Made by a program: the position numbers and the translations under genes. From DASWYT01 sp965246875 (GTDB lineage: Bacteria > Pseudomonadota > Alphaproteobacteria > Micavibrionales > SZUA-601): 64,000 nucleotides of DNA. Location: assembly GCA_965246875.1 (NCBI GenBank), contig CBDFFU010000003.1, forward strand, positions 62,001 to 126,000, in the 5' to 3' direction. A model generated the notes under the pieces. The model was not told where the DNA came from. It made no database searches and saw only the letters and a program-made list of their open reading frames with translations. Of this stretch, positions 49,125 to 59,300 are shown piece after piece (position 1 is the first letter of the stretch; every line of letters starts with the position of its first letter).

Positions 49125-50113
49125 TCTATCAGGCCAATCCCGACACGATTGCGAAAGCTGTGGAATTGTTACAGGACGGTGAGCTGGTCGCCTTGCCGAC
49201 CGAAACGGTTTACGGTCTGGGGGCTGATGCCACAAATGCACAGGCTGTCACAAAAATTTATACCCTTAAAAACCGGCCGTCGTTCAATCCGCTGATTTGC
49301 CATGTGGCAGACATGACAGCGGCAAAAACAATTGCGGTGTTCGACACCCGCGCCGAAAGTCTGGCCACATTATTCTGGCCCGGCCCCCTGACCTTTGTTT
49401 TGCCGCAACAAGCCAGACACGACGTTGCCGAAATTGTCACCGCTGGCTTGCCAACGGTCGCGGTGCGTGTGCCGTCACATCCGGTTGCGGTTGCTGTCTT
49501 AAAAGCCTTGGGCAAACCGGTGGCAGCTCCCTCCGCGAATGTCTCGGGCACGGTCAGCCCGACAACGGCGTTACACGTCGCGCAAAGCTTTGGCGATCAA
49601 GCACCCTTTATTCTGGCCGGTGGCGCGGCACAAGTGGGCTTGGAAAGTACCATTCTCGATCTATCCACCGACACACCGGTTTTGCTGCGTCCGGGCAGCA
49701 TTACGCGCGAACAGATTGAAGCCATCATTGGTCCCGTAGCACTTGGAGGTGATAACAATACCATCACCTCACCCGGCCAGCTGGAACGTCACTACGCGAC
49801 GACTATCCCCTTGCGCTTGAATGCCGTCGATATACGTGCGGGTGAAGCCTTGCTGGCATTCGGTTCCGTCAAATTTATGGGCGTTGCCGGACATGGTTTT
49901 GTCAAGGACATGCCGGCATCCCTGTATCGCAATCTCTCGACGGAGAGAGACCTGGCACAGGCCGCAGCACACCTGTTTCAATATTTGCGCGAACTCGATC
50001 AATCGGGTGTTACTTCTATTGCTGTGATGGCGATTCCGCAGGATGGCATCGGCGTCGCGATTAACGACCGTCTGCAACGCGCCGCAACGTTGGAGGGAAG
50101 TGTGTCCACATGA
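49121..50113 (+). CDS. L-threonylcarbamoyladenylate synthase, Sua5 type
   Basis: Makes threonylcarbamoyl-AMP from threonine, bicarbonate and ATP for the t6A37 modification of ANN-decoding tRNAs. Of 330 residues, the YrdC domain (1-205) shows PTETVYGLGADATN, KNRPSFNPL and PSANVSGTVSPTTA. A flexible linker with GQLERHYATTIPLR and the C-terminal Sua5 domain follow. The start lies in an ATGA overlap with yihY, and its own stop overlaps the next start in the same way, so the three genes are translationally coupled. Confidence 0.95.
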   Translation: MIYQANPDTIAKAVELLQDGELVALPTETVYGLGADATNAQAVTKIYTLKNRPSFNPLICHVADMTAAKTIAVFDTRAESLATLFWPGPLTFVLPQQARHDVAEIVTAGLPTVAVRVPSHPVAVAVLKALGKPVAAPSANVSGTVSPTTALHVAQSFGDQAPFILAGGAAQVGLESTILDLSTDTPVLLRPGSITREQIEAIIGPVALGGDNNTITSPGQLERHYATTIPLRLNAVDIRAGEALLAFGSVKFMGVAGHGFVKDMPASLYRNLSTERDLAQAAAHLFQYLRELDQSGVTSIAVMAIPQDGIGVAINDRLQRAATLEGSVST

Positions 50114-51510
50114 GTGATTTTATCAACGCCCTGCGCGCTATCGTCGGCCCGGATTATTGTCTGACGGCACAAACTGAGATTGAACCCTATGTGCGCGAAT
50201 GGCGTGGCCGCTATGTCGGGCAAGCACAGGCGGTGGTCAAACCAGCCGATGCCGATCAGATTTCCGCCATTATCAAACTGTGCCATGCGCACAACATTCC
50301 AATCATACCACAAGGTGGCAACACATCATTAGTCGGCGGGTCGATTTCCTATGATGCGCAAGCCATTGTCTTATCCCTGTCACGCCTCAATCGCATTCTC
50401 GACCTCGATGCTGCCAACTTTACCATGACAGTCGAAAGCGGCTGCATTTTGCAAACGGTGCAACAGGCCGCTCTGGAGGCTAATCGTTATTTTCCATTGT
50501 CGCTTGGTGCTGAAGGCTCATGCCAGATTGGCGGCAATATTGCGTCGAATGCGGGTGGCATTTTAGCCCTGCGTTACGGCGTCATGCGCGACTTGGTTTT
50601 GGGCTTGGAAGTCGTTTTGCCAAACGGCGATATCTGGTCAAATCTGCGCCGGTTGCGCAAGGACAACAGCGGCTATGATCTCAAACAAGTGTTTATCGGC
50701 TCGGAAGGGACTTTAGGCATTATTACCAAAGCCGTGCTGAAATTATTCTCCATTCCACGGCAACGTGAAACGGCGTTTCTGGCCATTCCATCAACGGAGA
50801 GTGCAATCGCGTTGCTCAGCGCCTTGCGCAATCAGATTGGTGAAAATATCATTGCGTTTGAAATCATGTGCGAGGGCAACCTGGAATTTTGCCGCACCTA
50901 TGGGCCCCCGATTATTGAACCGCTGCAAAACGTTGCCCCGTGGTATATCCTGATGGAAACCATGAACACACCACGCCCGGCCATCGAAGAATTTCTGGCG
51001 GCACGATTTGAAGACGGCCAAATTTTGGATGCGACGCTTGCTGACAGCGAACAACAGCGCAAGGACCTCTGGTTTATCCGTGAAGCCTGTGTTGAATCGC
51101 AACGCCGCGCTGGTGGTGCAATCAAGCATGACATTTCCGTTCCCGTGTCAGACATACCGGCGTTTCTTGATGAAGCCTTGCCGTTAGTGGCTAAATTATT
51201 ACCGGGTGCACGCGCGCTGCCATTCGGCCATGTGGGTGACGGCAATCTGCATTTCAACATCGCCAAACCGCCCGACAGCGACGATGACGATTTTGTCGCG
51301 CAGTGGGATGACGTCAATCACGCCGTGCATGCACTGGTCTTGAAATATCACGGTTCCATCGCCGCCGAACATGGTGTTGGCACATTTAAACGCGATGAAT
51401 TGGCAGAGACGAAATCACCCGTTGAAATGACCTTGATGCATGCGATTAAAAACACGCTTGATTCGCAAGGAATCATGAATCCCAATGTTGTTCTGAAAGT
51501 ATCACATTGA
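50110..51510 (+). CDS. FAD-linked 2-hydroxyacid dehydrogenase (GlcD/D2HGDH type)
   Basis: Flavoenzyme of 466 residues oxidising a D-2-hydroxyacid such as D-2-hydroxyglutarate or D-lactate. FAD-binding PCMH domain: IPQGGNTSLVGGS, EGSCQIGGNIASNAGGILAL and RKDNSGYDLKQVFIGSEGTL. C-terminal cap with FGHVGDGNLHFNI (zinc/substrate His) and HGSIAAEHGVGTFKRDEL. Placement after sua5 is common in alphaproteobacteria. Start overlaps sua5 by four bases. The exact substrate cannot be decided from the sequence. Confidence 0.92.
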   Translation: MSDFINALRAIVGPDYCLTAQTEIEPYVREWRGRYVGQAQAVVKPADADQISAIIKLCHAHNIPIIPQGGNTSLVGGSISYDAQAIVLSLSRLNRILDLDAANFTMTVESGCILQTVQQAALEANRYFPLSLGAEGSCQIGGNIASNAGGILALRYGVMRDLVLGLEVVLPNGDIWSNLRRLRKDNSGYDLKQVFIGSEGTLGIITKAVLKLFSIPRQRETAFLAIPSTESAIALLSALRNQIGENIIAFEIMCEGNLEFCRTYGPPIIEPLQNVAPWYILMETMNTPRPAIEEFLAARFEDGQILDATLADSEQQRKDLWFIREACVESQRRAGGAIKHDISVPVSDIPAFLDEALPLVAKLLPGARALPFGHVGDGNLHFNIAKPPDSDDDDFVAQWDDVNHAVHALVLKYHGSIAAEHGVGTFKRDELAETKSPVEMTLMHAIKNTLDSQGIMNPNVVLKVSH

Positions 51511-51992
51511 TGTCAGTCTATGATTTTTTAAAAATCTACCAATTAAAAAATGAAGTGGATACAAGCGAAGATCCAAATGCCAGACATGTGTTTTATCCAT
51601 TACAAAAATCCGATATTAGCGATGCAGAACAGCAACTGGGCTTTGCTTTGCCTGCTGAATTGACAGATTTTTACACTACAATCGGCTATGGCTTTTTTCA
51701 CCAAGGTAACAAATGGATGGCATTTAATCGATTTTTACCTCCTGATAATGTAGCCGATGTTCATTTACGAGCCGACTATTATGAACATGATCCTGATTTG
51801 GATATGTATGATAATCCTGCTCGCTTGATCTTCTTTGAAATTAATGAGGGTTTATATTTGACACTGGATATCACCTCTCAAAATCAACAAACATCAGTCT
51901 ACTATCTAAACAACAAAATTGCAGAATCGCTTGCCGCGTTTATTCAGGCGTTTGCAAATGATGAAGATTATTTTGATCGATTTGAGGAATAA
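51510..51992 (+). CDS. SMI1/KNR4 (SUKH) family protein
   Basis: Protein of 160 residues with the SUKH fold: DISDAEQQLGFALPAELTDF followed by YTTIGYGFF is the family hallmark (xL-P-x-x-y-x-x-fy-x-x-xNG). Many bacterial SUKH proteins are immunity proteins against contact-dependent or polymorphic nuclease toxins. Its ATG overlaps the stop of the dehydrogenase by one base (TGATG), so it is translated with the housekeeping operon, and no toxin gene is near. AT-rich compared with the three genes before it. Confidence 0.75.
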   Translation: MSVYDFLKIYQLKNEVDTSEDPNARHVFYPLQKSDISDAEQQLGFALPAELTDFYTTIGYGFFHQGNKWMAFNRFLPPDNVADVHLRADYYEHDPDLDMYDNPARLIFFEINEGLYLTLDITSQNQQTSVYYLNNKIAESLAAFIQAFANDEDYFDRFEE

Positions 51993-52018
51993 AAACTAAT
52001 CTGCAAAGCTTTTGTACT

Positions 52019-52444
52019 TCACGTTAGCGTGTAATGACCAACGTCAAACAATTTTCTTGTTTCATCATTTCGTTTATTCTCTCTAAAACTCTTCAACGCA
52101 TTGCCGAAATCAGCTGCAGTACGGATACCCTGTTCCACCAGCATGCCGGGCGTTATAAAAGTACACACTTTCCCCATCGCCTGTGCATTTTGAACATAAG
52201 CATTCGCCGTCAGCGAGAGCGGAAAAACATTGATCGCTGTAGGCGGACAGATGTCACCTGCATCATCAATTAAGGCTACAACAGCAAACTCCTTTTTTCC
52301 GTCGCGGGTTTCCCATTTCGGCCAGGCCCAGCCCTGCAACTGTTTGGAATAAGAAGTATCGGGTTGCAGATACATCCTCATTGCCGTATTAAACCGCTCG
52401 GCGTCAAATGATAAATCAGTTTCAATTTTAGAATTTTTGGTCAT
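52019..52444 (-). CDS. Unknown protein
   Basis: Soluble protein of 141 residues: MTKNSKIETDLSFDAERFNT, SKQLQGWAWPKWETRDGKKE, FAVVALIDDAGDICPPTAIN and a C-terminal FGNALKSFRENKRNDETRKL. Alternating strands and helices, no signal peptide. Not recognised. Convergent with the SUKH gene. The 229 bases upstream, to the ompA terminator, hold no further gene that I can support. Confidence 0.5.
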   Translation of the reverse strand: MTKNSKIETDLSFDAERFNTAMRMYLQPDTSYSKQLQGWAWPKWETRDGKKEFAVVALIDDAGDICPPTAINVFPLSLTANAYVQNAQAMGKVCTFITPGMLVEQGIRTAADFGNALKSFRENKRNDETRKLFDVGHYTLT

Positions 52445-52628
52445 TTCAATCTCATCATCTCAGTGTTGCGAAAAACTGTGGCAACGGATGATGATGGATC
52501 ATGCAACGCCGCCTTTAACGTCGGCGCCCGTGCACCGACGCATCAATGCAGATGGTGTAAATAAAAAGCGGTGCGTGTTGTGATCGTTGGCATACTGGAA
52601 TTTTACGTTAAATCATAATATGCGTCAA

Positions 52629-52660
52629 TAAAAAACCCCGCACGAAGCGGGGCTTTTTTA
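52629..52660 (-). terminator. Terminator of the OmpA-family gene
   Basis: CCCCGC-ACGAA-GCGGGG flanked by A-run and T-run, directly after the reverse-strand stop at 52674. Strong, usable in both directions. Confidence 0.92.
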
Positions 52661-52673
52661 AATGTTTAAAGTT

Positions 52674-53600
52674 TTACTGGCGCAGATCCAGTTCAACCAC
52701 ACGGTTGCCCTGTTCTTTCACGCCATCCGCCGTTGGCACCAGCGAGCGGGTTTCGCCTACGGCCTCAACAATACGCAAACGGTTTTGCGGGATGCCGGCA
52801 GCCGACAAGCGGTTCAGCACAGCTTCAGCACGGCGGCGTGACAGTTTGACATTATAGTTGTCAGCACCGGAACGGTCAGCGTGGGCGCGGATGCTGATTT
52901 TCAATTGATCCAGGTCTTTCAGATCAGTGATTGCTTTGCGCAATTCCGTTTCGCCTTGACCGGTCATGACCGTTTTGTCAAATTCAAACGGCAGGATGTA
53001 ATATTCCTGTGGCGGCACTTGGACTGGAGCCGGTGCTGGTGCAGCAGCTGGTTGTGGTGCTGGCACATCAACTTGACCTAACGTATATTTTACTTTTTGT
53101 TCCGCCGCCGCCATGGCATCTTCGAATTTTTTGCGGCAACCGGCAGCATCAGAACCATCTTTACGTTCTTCGGCTTCAATCCAGCAATCGAAGGCCACTT
53201 GGCCAACAGCAGTTTCAACTGGAGCCAATTCACGGCCACCGGCATCGTAAACAAAGTTCAAACGGTTTGTTGCTTGGAAAAAGACAGCGCGTTGTTGATT
53301 GTTCAATACACGATCGTTAACGGTGTCGACTTGGACACCGGCGCGACGTTGTGCCAACAGGGCTTTGTGGTTAAACAATTCACCGTCCAGATTATCGCCA
53401 CGATTATCGCGGTCATCCGACAGAGCAACGTATTCTTTGTACAAATTCTGTGTGAATTCGATACCTGTTGCTGGCAGGCCTTTGGAGCTGTCCGTATCGA
53501 AAATACCGCTGAAAATTGCGGCCTGGGCTGGCGCAACAGCCGCCGAGAAACCCAAAAAGCCAGCAAAAACCGCTGTCAAAACCAGAGAACGTGAGATCAT
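52674..53600 (-). CDS. OmpA-family outer-membrane/peptidoglycan-binding protein
   Basis: Envelope protein of 308 residues. Signal peptide (VLTAVFAGFLGFSAAVAPAQ then A). An alphaproteobacterial N-terminal domain with conserved Cys (FDCWIEAEERKDGSDAAGCR) is followed by a Pro/Ala linker (QPAAAPAPAPVQVPPQ) and then the OmpA C-terminal domain binding diaminopimelate (YYILPFEFDKTVMT, SIRAHADRSGADNYNVKLSR RRAEAVLNRL). ATG at 53600 follows AAGG; the TTG at 53606 is unlikely. OmpA-like genes often accompany BTLCP/TolC adhesin clusters in this class, and this one is divergent from the BTLCP gene. Confidence 0.9.
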   Translation of the reverse strand: MISRSLVLTAVFAGFLGFSAAVAPAQAAIFSGIFDTDSSKGLPATGIEFTQNLYKEYVALSDDRDNRGDNLDGELFNHKALLAQRRAGVQVDTVNDRVLNNQQRAVFFQATNRLNFVYDAGGRELAPVETAVGQVAFDCWIEAEERKDGSDAAGCRKKFEDAMAAAEQKVKYTLGQVDVPAPQPAAAPAPAPVQVPPQEYYILPFEFDKTVMTGQGETELRKAITDLKDLDQLKISIRAHADRSGADNYNVKLSRRRAEAVLNRLSAAGIPQNRLRIVEAVGETRSLVPTADGVKEQGNRVVELDLRQ

Positions 53601-53816
53601 TATCAAAATACCTTATTGGTTAAAGGGAACTTGGCCTTTATGTTCCTCTGTTTATAAGCTTTTCACGCGCAGAAACAAGTGTTTTTCGCAAAAAGCGGCA
53701 TGGTTTTCGCATCTGTTTTATTTAAAGTCATAATCATTAGACGCGTTAACGTTTCTGTTAACCTTTTTGCGTTACCATAAAATTAGTTGAGAATCATAAG
53801 AAGCATGGAGAATCCA

Positions 53817-54599
53817 ATGCACATCACCCGTTACACCGCCCGTGGTCTGACTTGTCTTGTTGCCAGCGCCGTCCTGTTATTGGGCGCAGCCTCTTCCGTT
53901 CAAGCGATGACACTAGGCCAAATTGCCATCCAGGTTAAAGACGCTCCTGCTGGCCCATTCGGATCGATCGAAATGGTTGCCGATCACGGTGCCAATCCGG
54001 TCAGCCAATGGAACCAGGCCGTGGCCGGCATGCGCCGCGACGCTGTTAACTTTGCCAATTGCCTAAATGATAGCGAAAAATGCAAAGGTGCCGCGATGAC
54101 CGGCTGGCGCGATATGGTGTTGGGCCTGCAAAGCGCCAATAAAACCACCCAACTGCGTCTGGTCAACACATTCTTTAACCGCTGGCAGTATCGCGAAGAC
54201 AAAGACACTTATGGCGTATCTGATCGCTGGGCCTCTCCATCTGAATTCATGGCAAACTCGGGTGACTGCGAAGACTATGCGATCGCCAAATACTTTACAC
54301 TAAGCGTGCTGGGTTTTAACGACTCCGACCTGCGCGTCATGGCGGTCATCGACAACAGCCGCGCCATTGGTCACTCAGTTCTGGCTGCCAAAGTCGATGG
54401 CGCTGTCTATGTTCTGGACAATCTGTCAGCCAGCGTTCAGCGCGACACCGACTATGCCCAGTCTTACACCCCACGTTTCGCCGTAAACTTCAGCGGTGTG
54501 TGGACCTACTCCGCCAAGCCAGTTGTCGCCAACGCAACACCTGCCACACCTGGTGATATTACAACCCTGGCCAGCCTGGAAGTTGCTTCAGGCGAGTAA
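53817..54599 (+). CDS. Transglutaminase-like cysteine protease BTLCP (LapG-like)
   Basis: Periplasmic protease of 260 residues (PF06035 type). LapG of this family releases LapA-type adhesins by cutting after an Ala-Ala motif when c-di-GMP is low. Signal peptide: LTCLVASAVLLLGAASSVQA. The catalytic triad is intact: NSGDCEDYAIAKY (C151), AIGHSVLAA (H186) and VLDNL (D201). WNQAVAGMRRD and RWQYREDKDTYG are typical. ATG at 53817 follows GGAGAA. It lies between the OmpA-like, TolC and giant adhesin genes. LapG's calcium-binding acids cannot be judged by eye. The natural substrate is probably the adhesin at 56.3-63.6 kb. Confidence 0.92.
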   Translation: MHITRYTARGLTCLVASAVLLLGAASSVQAMTLGQIAIQVKDAPAGPFGSIEMVADHGANPVSQWNQAVAGMRRDAVNFANCLNDSEKCKGAAMTGWRDMVLGLQSANKTTQLRLVNTFFNRWQYREDKDTYGVSDRWASPSEFMANSGDCEDYAIAKYFTLSVLGFNDSDLRVMAVIDNSRAIGHSVLAAKVDGAVYVLDNLSASVQRDTDYAQSYTPRFAVNFSGVWTYSAKPVVANATPATPGDITTLASLEVASGE

Positions 54600-54649
54600 G
54601 CCAAACGAGTTTCCGTCTTCGAGATTCTCAACCACTCTCTAGCGGATAG

Positions 54650-54681
54650 CCGCCCGGTCATTTGATCGGGCGGTTCTTTTA
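54650..54681 (+). terminator. Terminator of the BTLCP gene
   Basis: CCGCCCGGTC-ATTT-GATCGGGCGG followed by TTCTTTT, 50 bases after the stop. Good rho-independent terminator. Confidence 0.88.
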
Positions 54682-54696
54682 TTGTTCAAATTACTC

Positions 54697-54728
54697 AAAA
54701 AAAAGAGCCGCATGATGCAGCTCTTTTT
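54697..54728 (-). terminator. Terminator of the TolC gene
   Basis: GAGC-GCAT/ATGC-GCTC stem with single-base bulges, flanked by A8 and T5 runs. It is placed just after the TolC stop on the reverse strand. Confidence 0.85.
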
Positions 54729-54751
54729 GGTTTATCTTGTGGGATGAAATC

Positions 54752-56134
54752 CTAGTTGATTTCAGCAGCGCCGCGGCCCCAGATGCTCTTGTTGAAGTTT
54801 TCGGAATCCGGGTTGGCTTCTTTTGGTGCAGCGATTTGCATGGTTTTCAGCAACATGCCGTCAACCGCCAACATGCGGTAACCGGAACGCAACTGGTTCA
54901 AGTCAGCCGACAGCAACTGGCCACGAGCCGTGAACAATTCGTTCTCGGCATCCAGCAAATCAAGCAGCGAACGCTGACCGATGTTGAATTGCTGTTCATA
55001 GGCGTCGCGCGTATCTTTTAGATCTTTGACAGCCGATTCCAATTGTCCAACGCGCTGGGCACTGGCCTGATACGCGAACCAGGACTGGCGCGCTTCTTCT
55101 TTTTGCTCATTGGCGATTTGTGAACGATACTCACGGGCCTGATGCATTTTCTGCACGGCTTCTTGACGGGACGCGCGGTCGATACCACCACGGAACACAT
55201 TCATCGTGCCACGAACCAGAACGCGGGAGTCGTACCCATACGTGTTACGCCCAGCCTGATCGTTGTTATACCCGGTATCGGCCACCAGGCTGATTTGCGG
55301 ATAGAACGACGATGTGCTGTCGGCTTGTTTGACTTCTTCGCCGCTGGTTTTGACTTCAAACTCGGCAGTGCGCACTTTTGGGTTGTTATGCTGAGCCAAT
55401 TGGACAGCCGCGTCGATCGATTGCGGGAGGGCCGCCAACGGGAATTCCGGGCGGGTCAATTCGCCAGGGAACTGGCCAACAACACGGGTGTAAAAGGCTT
55501 CAGCATCGCCCAGATCATTGGCGGTTTGTGCCAACGTCGCTTCGGAACGGGCCAATCGGGCGCGGGTTTGCGCCACATCGGCACGGGTGCCCACGCCACC
55601 GGTCAAACGCTGCTCCAGTTTACCCAGAATGGTTTTGTGGAAATCGACGTTTTGTTTCGACAAGGCGTAAAGTTCACGCTGGCGGATGACTTCCAGATAC
55701 GCGCCAACAGCATCGAGGCCGAGGTTTTCTGCATTGTCATACACGCGGCTGGCGGCCGATGCGACACGTGCTTTTTGCCGTTCGACTTCATAAGAGGTCT
55801 GGAAACCGGTGAATAAACGCTGCGTTACCGTAAGACGGCCATCGGATGACAACAGTTCCTGATTGGCACCGGTTGCATTTGAACGGCTATAAATATCATT
55901 TGACCATTGCGGGCCAACCGAACCGGCCAAATCAACTTGTGGCAAATATAAGCCACGGGCCTGACGCAATTCTTCAGCAACTGCCTGACGGTTTGCCGCG
56001 ACCACGCCGATTTGCGGGTTGGTCTCAACCGTTAGTTTCACAACGTCGGACAACGCCTGGGCATGAACTGACGGAGAGGCGAAAGCAAACAAAGCGAGCG
56101 TGCTGACAGCTAGGAAGTAACGAACAGGTTGCAT
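54752..56134 (-). CDS. TolC-family type I secretion outer-membrane protein
   Basis: Outer-membrane channel tunnel of 460 residues. Signal peptide YFLAVSTLALFAFASPSVHA. Two OEP repeats of long helices follow, with RLTVTQRLFTGFQTSYEVER as the first strand and its duplicate NTYGYDSRVLVRGTMNVFRG in the second half, and GQRSLLDLLDAENELFTARG, diagnostic of TolC/LapE-type proteins. AAAGGCAA precedes ATG at 56134; an upstream extension to 56284 runs through a terminator and is rejected. Located between the protease and the adhesin, so it is very likely the exit duct for the adhesin. The ABC (LapB) and HlyD (LapC) partners are not in the window. Confidence 0.93.
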   Translation of the reverse strand: MQPVRYFLAVSTLALFAFASPSVHAQALSDVVKLTVETNPQIGVVAANRQAVAEELRQARGLYLPQVDLAGSVGPQWSNDIYSRSNATGANQELLSSDGRLTVTQRLFTGFQTSYEVERQKARVASAASRVYDNAENLGLDAVGAYLEVIRQRELYALSKQNVDFHKTILGKLEQRLTGGVGTRADVAQTRARLARSEATLAQTANDLGDAEAFYTRVVGQFPGELTRPEFPLAALPQSIDAAVQLAQHNNPKVRTAEFEVKTSGEEVKQADSTSSFYPQISLVADTGYNNDQAGRNTYGYDSRVLVRGTMNVFRGGIDRASRQEAVQKMHQAREYRSQIANEQKEEARQSWFAYQASAQRVGQLESAVKDLKDTRDAYEQQFNIGQRSLLDLLDAENELFTARGQLLSADLNQLRSGYRMLAVDGMLLKTMQIAAPKEANPDSENFNKSIWGRGAAEIN

Positions 56135-56242
56135 TCTATTGCCTTTATATTTCAGTTTATCCGAGATACAGGACAAAGCCCCGCAATCCGGATGAGATGT
56201 AGGTAGACCCCTTATAATCACAAGAGCGCGTCTTTTCAAATG

Positions 56243-56270
56243 AAAAAGCGCCCATGAGGGGCGCTTTTTT
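56243..56270 (-). terminator. Terminator of the giant adhesin gene
   Basis: AGCGCCC-ATGAG-GGGCGCT with A5 before and T6 after, between the adhesin stop (56317) and the TolC start. It indicates that adhesin and TolC are separately transcribed, at least in part. Confidence 0.9.
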
Positions 56271-56316
56271 AAGTTTTGAGACAAATTCGTCGCGTTAACA
56301 TTAACAATTAAGACGA

Positions 56317-59300
56317 TTAGCCGTTATTGTGGCCGCTGTAAGGGTCATGATTATCTAGAATCGATGATATAATATCGACATGTGACAGGATGTTCGGCTG
56401 GACATCGGCATGCGCCACCGCGCTGTGATCGGCCGGTGTACTCACCAAGTCATGGAGAGCCAACGTCTCGGTTGCGGCTGGAACAGCTGCGACGTGACTG
56501 CCTTGAACGCCGATAACCAGTTGACCTTCAACAGCGGCACCATCGCGATCCACTGCGCCATAACCAAAGGCCAAGGTTGTGCCATCACCATCCTGCGCCT
56601 GATCGATCTTACCCTGCAAGCTGAATTGATAATGACCAGCATCATCCAACGCTAAGGTAAAAACATTCTCGCCGCTCACTGAACCGTGCAGAACGCCATC
56701 CGCCATTTTGACATCAATTGGCTGGCCATCCGATGTCAAATCGCCGACAACGTGTGTATCCAATGTGAAGCGGTTAGTTCCGTCATGCGCAACTTGACCC
56801 TCAATTTCACCAGGTGCATCTGCAAATGGCGGATAATCGACAGCTGGGCCAATCGGATTCAATGGCATCAACGGGTCTTCATGATGGGGAACGTGTGGGA
56901 CATGGACATCCGACTGTTGAACCACTGCTTCGCCATGAACTGAACCAGGCAGGACATCGCTTGCTGCTTTCGAATCAACTGTCGTGTCGACCTTGGTTTC
57001 GCCAGATGCATCCGCAGAAGGCGGATAGTCAACAGCAGGACCGATCGGATTTAATGGCGTCGGCGCATCAAGATGTGGGGCGTGAAGCACATTCACATCG
57101 GCCAGCTTGTGGAACGCATCCGGTTGAATGACATTCGCTGCAACGATGGCCAACGTCGTTTGCGCCAGGGCCTTCTCATCAGTTGCGACAACCGTCATAG
57201 CAACATCTTCGCTGACTGCCAGACGCGCCATAGATTGCTGTGTTATCTCAGCTGCTTGACCGTTATCGTGGATGTGGATTGTCAATGTTGATACGTTGCT
57301 GGTGTCTCTATCGGCATCACGGATCACGTAGCGGAAATCATCCACCAAATCACCGCTGGTTTTGTTGCCATTAAAGTTATAACTGTATTCACCATTGTCA
57401 TGCATGCGCAACACGCCGTATTCACCTTGGATATCGACATAGCGACCGGTGCTATCACTATTCATAGCACCTTCGACCGCCACAAACGCACCCATTCCCA
57501 GGGCAATTTGAGTGACAAGCGTACCGTAGGAATGGCCAGCAATCATGTCTTCGCCAACACGATCATTCGGTAAAACATTGCCAGAAATTGGAGGGCTGAC
57601 TTGGACGACTGTTGGATTAACCGTGATCTTGAACTGGACGTCGTTGTAATCGCGGTCGTTGCCCGGATCGCGCAGATTGCCATCTTCAAACGCGTAACGC
57701 AGCGTGTTGGCTGCATCGTTGGATTCACGTCCAGCGATCCCGTGTACCAGGCCGAACTCATTTGTGTCAGGCGTGTCGAAGGCACTGCCAGCAAAGCGGG
57801 CTTCAGTCATCGGGAAACCTACTGTGCCGTCAGCTTCATAAAATGGTAAGTCATGAGTGACGCCTTGTGGTGTCGTATATTGCACAACATAACCATGGCC
57901 GTCATTCGGATCTGCTCTCAGGCTAAAGGTATAGCCAGCGTTCAGGTTGCCGTTACTATCAATGACGCCTTCTCTTTCCAGCGCAATCGTGCCACCGCTC
58001 ACGATGAAGAAGCCAAGCTTGCCAGGGTCTGTCATGGTGTAGGTTGTGTGATCCGGGCCTGACGCATATTGCGGATCGCTGGTACCATTGCTCAACACCA
58101 ATTGTATGTTGCCAATTGTACCATCTGCACGCAACGTACAGGCAAAGACAGGACTGCGACCTGCAACCGATGCGCCCGTATCGACGATACGCTCGATATC
58201 AATAGTGGTCGGACGATCAATAACAACATTTGAAGCTTTTTCTGCACCCATGCGGTACAGATCTGGCTGGTTTTCAGGCAGATGCTTGTATTCGACCAGT
58301 GATGGGAAATCCGGCGCGCCGCCCAACACATTAAAGGTGTAGGTTTGAATAGTCAGCTCATTATTATCATCGCTGGTTACTGGCGCATCATCATGCACGT
58401 TTATTGTAACCGAGCCTGACGCCGTATCGCCAGTTTGATCTTTTACGGTGTAACCAACATGGAAACCAATGGTTTCGTTGCTGTCACTGATATTGTTGTG
58501 ATCAAGCTGTTTGAATTGGTGATACGCATAATTACCGTTGCTATCGACGCTGATTTTGAAGACAGCTTCGCCATTTGCGGTACCTGTATATTCGTTATTG
58601 CTCAAGGCAACTGCCACAGGAACACCGCCCGATGTCAGAGCATTGAGGTTGGTGGCGCCATCGATCGTCAGGCCGGTTAATGTAAAGGCATTGCTTGCAG
58701 CCGGGCCATCGGCTTTGTAATCGATAGCAATCTGACCCGTGACATCGTTGAACTGCGACAGACGGCCGCCATTGGCGTCGACACCGCTGGTTTCATCAAC
58801 TTCACGTGTGTCACTGCCAACCGTTGGCAACGTATTGATGTTCCCGGTGATGGTCACATGTGCAGTGCTGATGTCGCCATCATGATCCTTGATCGTGTAA
58901 TCAAACTGCTGGTTCAGATCGCCGTTAGCGCCATTGGCGCGGACAAAGCTATATGTGCCATTTTCGGATACTTGCAATGTACCAGCTGCGTTTGTAAAGG
59001 TCACGAAACGTGCGCCGTATTGGTCAACACCTTCTGGGGCATCGAATGATTTCGTTACACCATCTTTAGTCACATTATTGATCAGTGATCCGGTAGACGG
59101 ACCATCAGCACCGAATGTGTCATTAACCAGCAGGTTATCATTGCCATACGGTGCCGAAGCCGGCGCATTGCCCAAAGCCAGTGAATCTTGATGTGCTACA
59201 GGAACATCATCGCGGATTTGCAATGGCAGAACACTGGTAGCGCTGTCGCCATCCGTGTCCGTCACAACAAATTTAACGGGAATGTGTGTAACGTTGCGGT

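Noticed and set aside
56135..56284. Longer TolC start at 56284
   Set aside because: The extension lacks a signal peptide start and runs through the adhesin terminator; ATG 56134 has a good ribosome site and a standard signal peptide.
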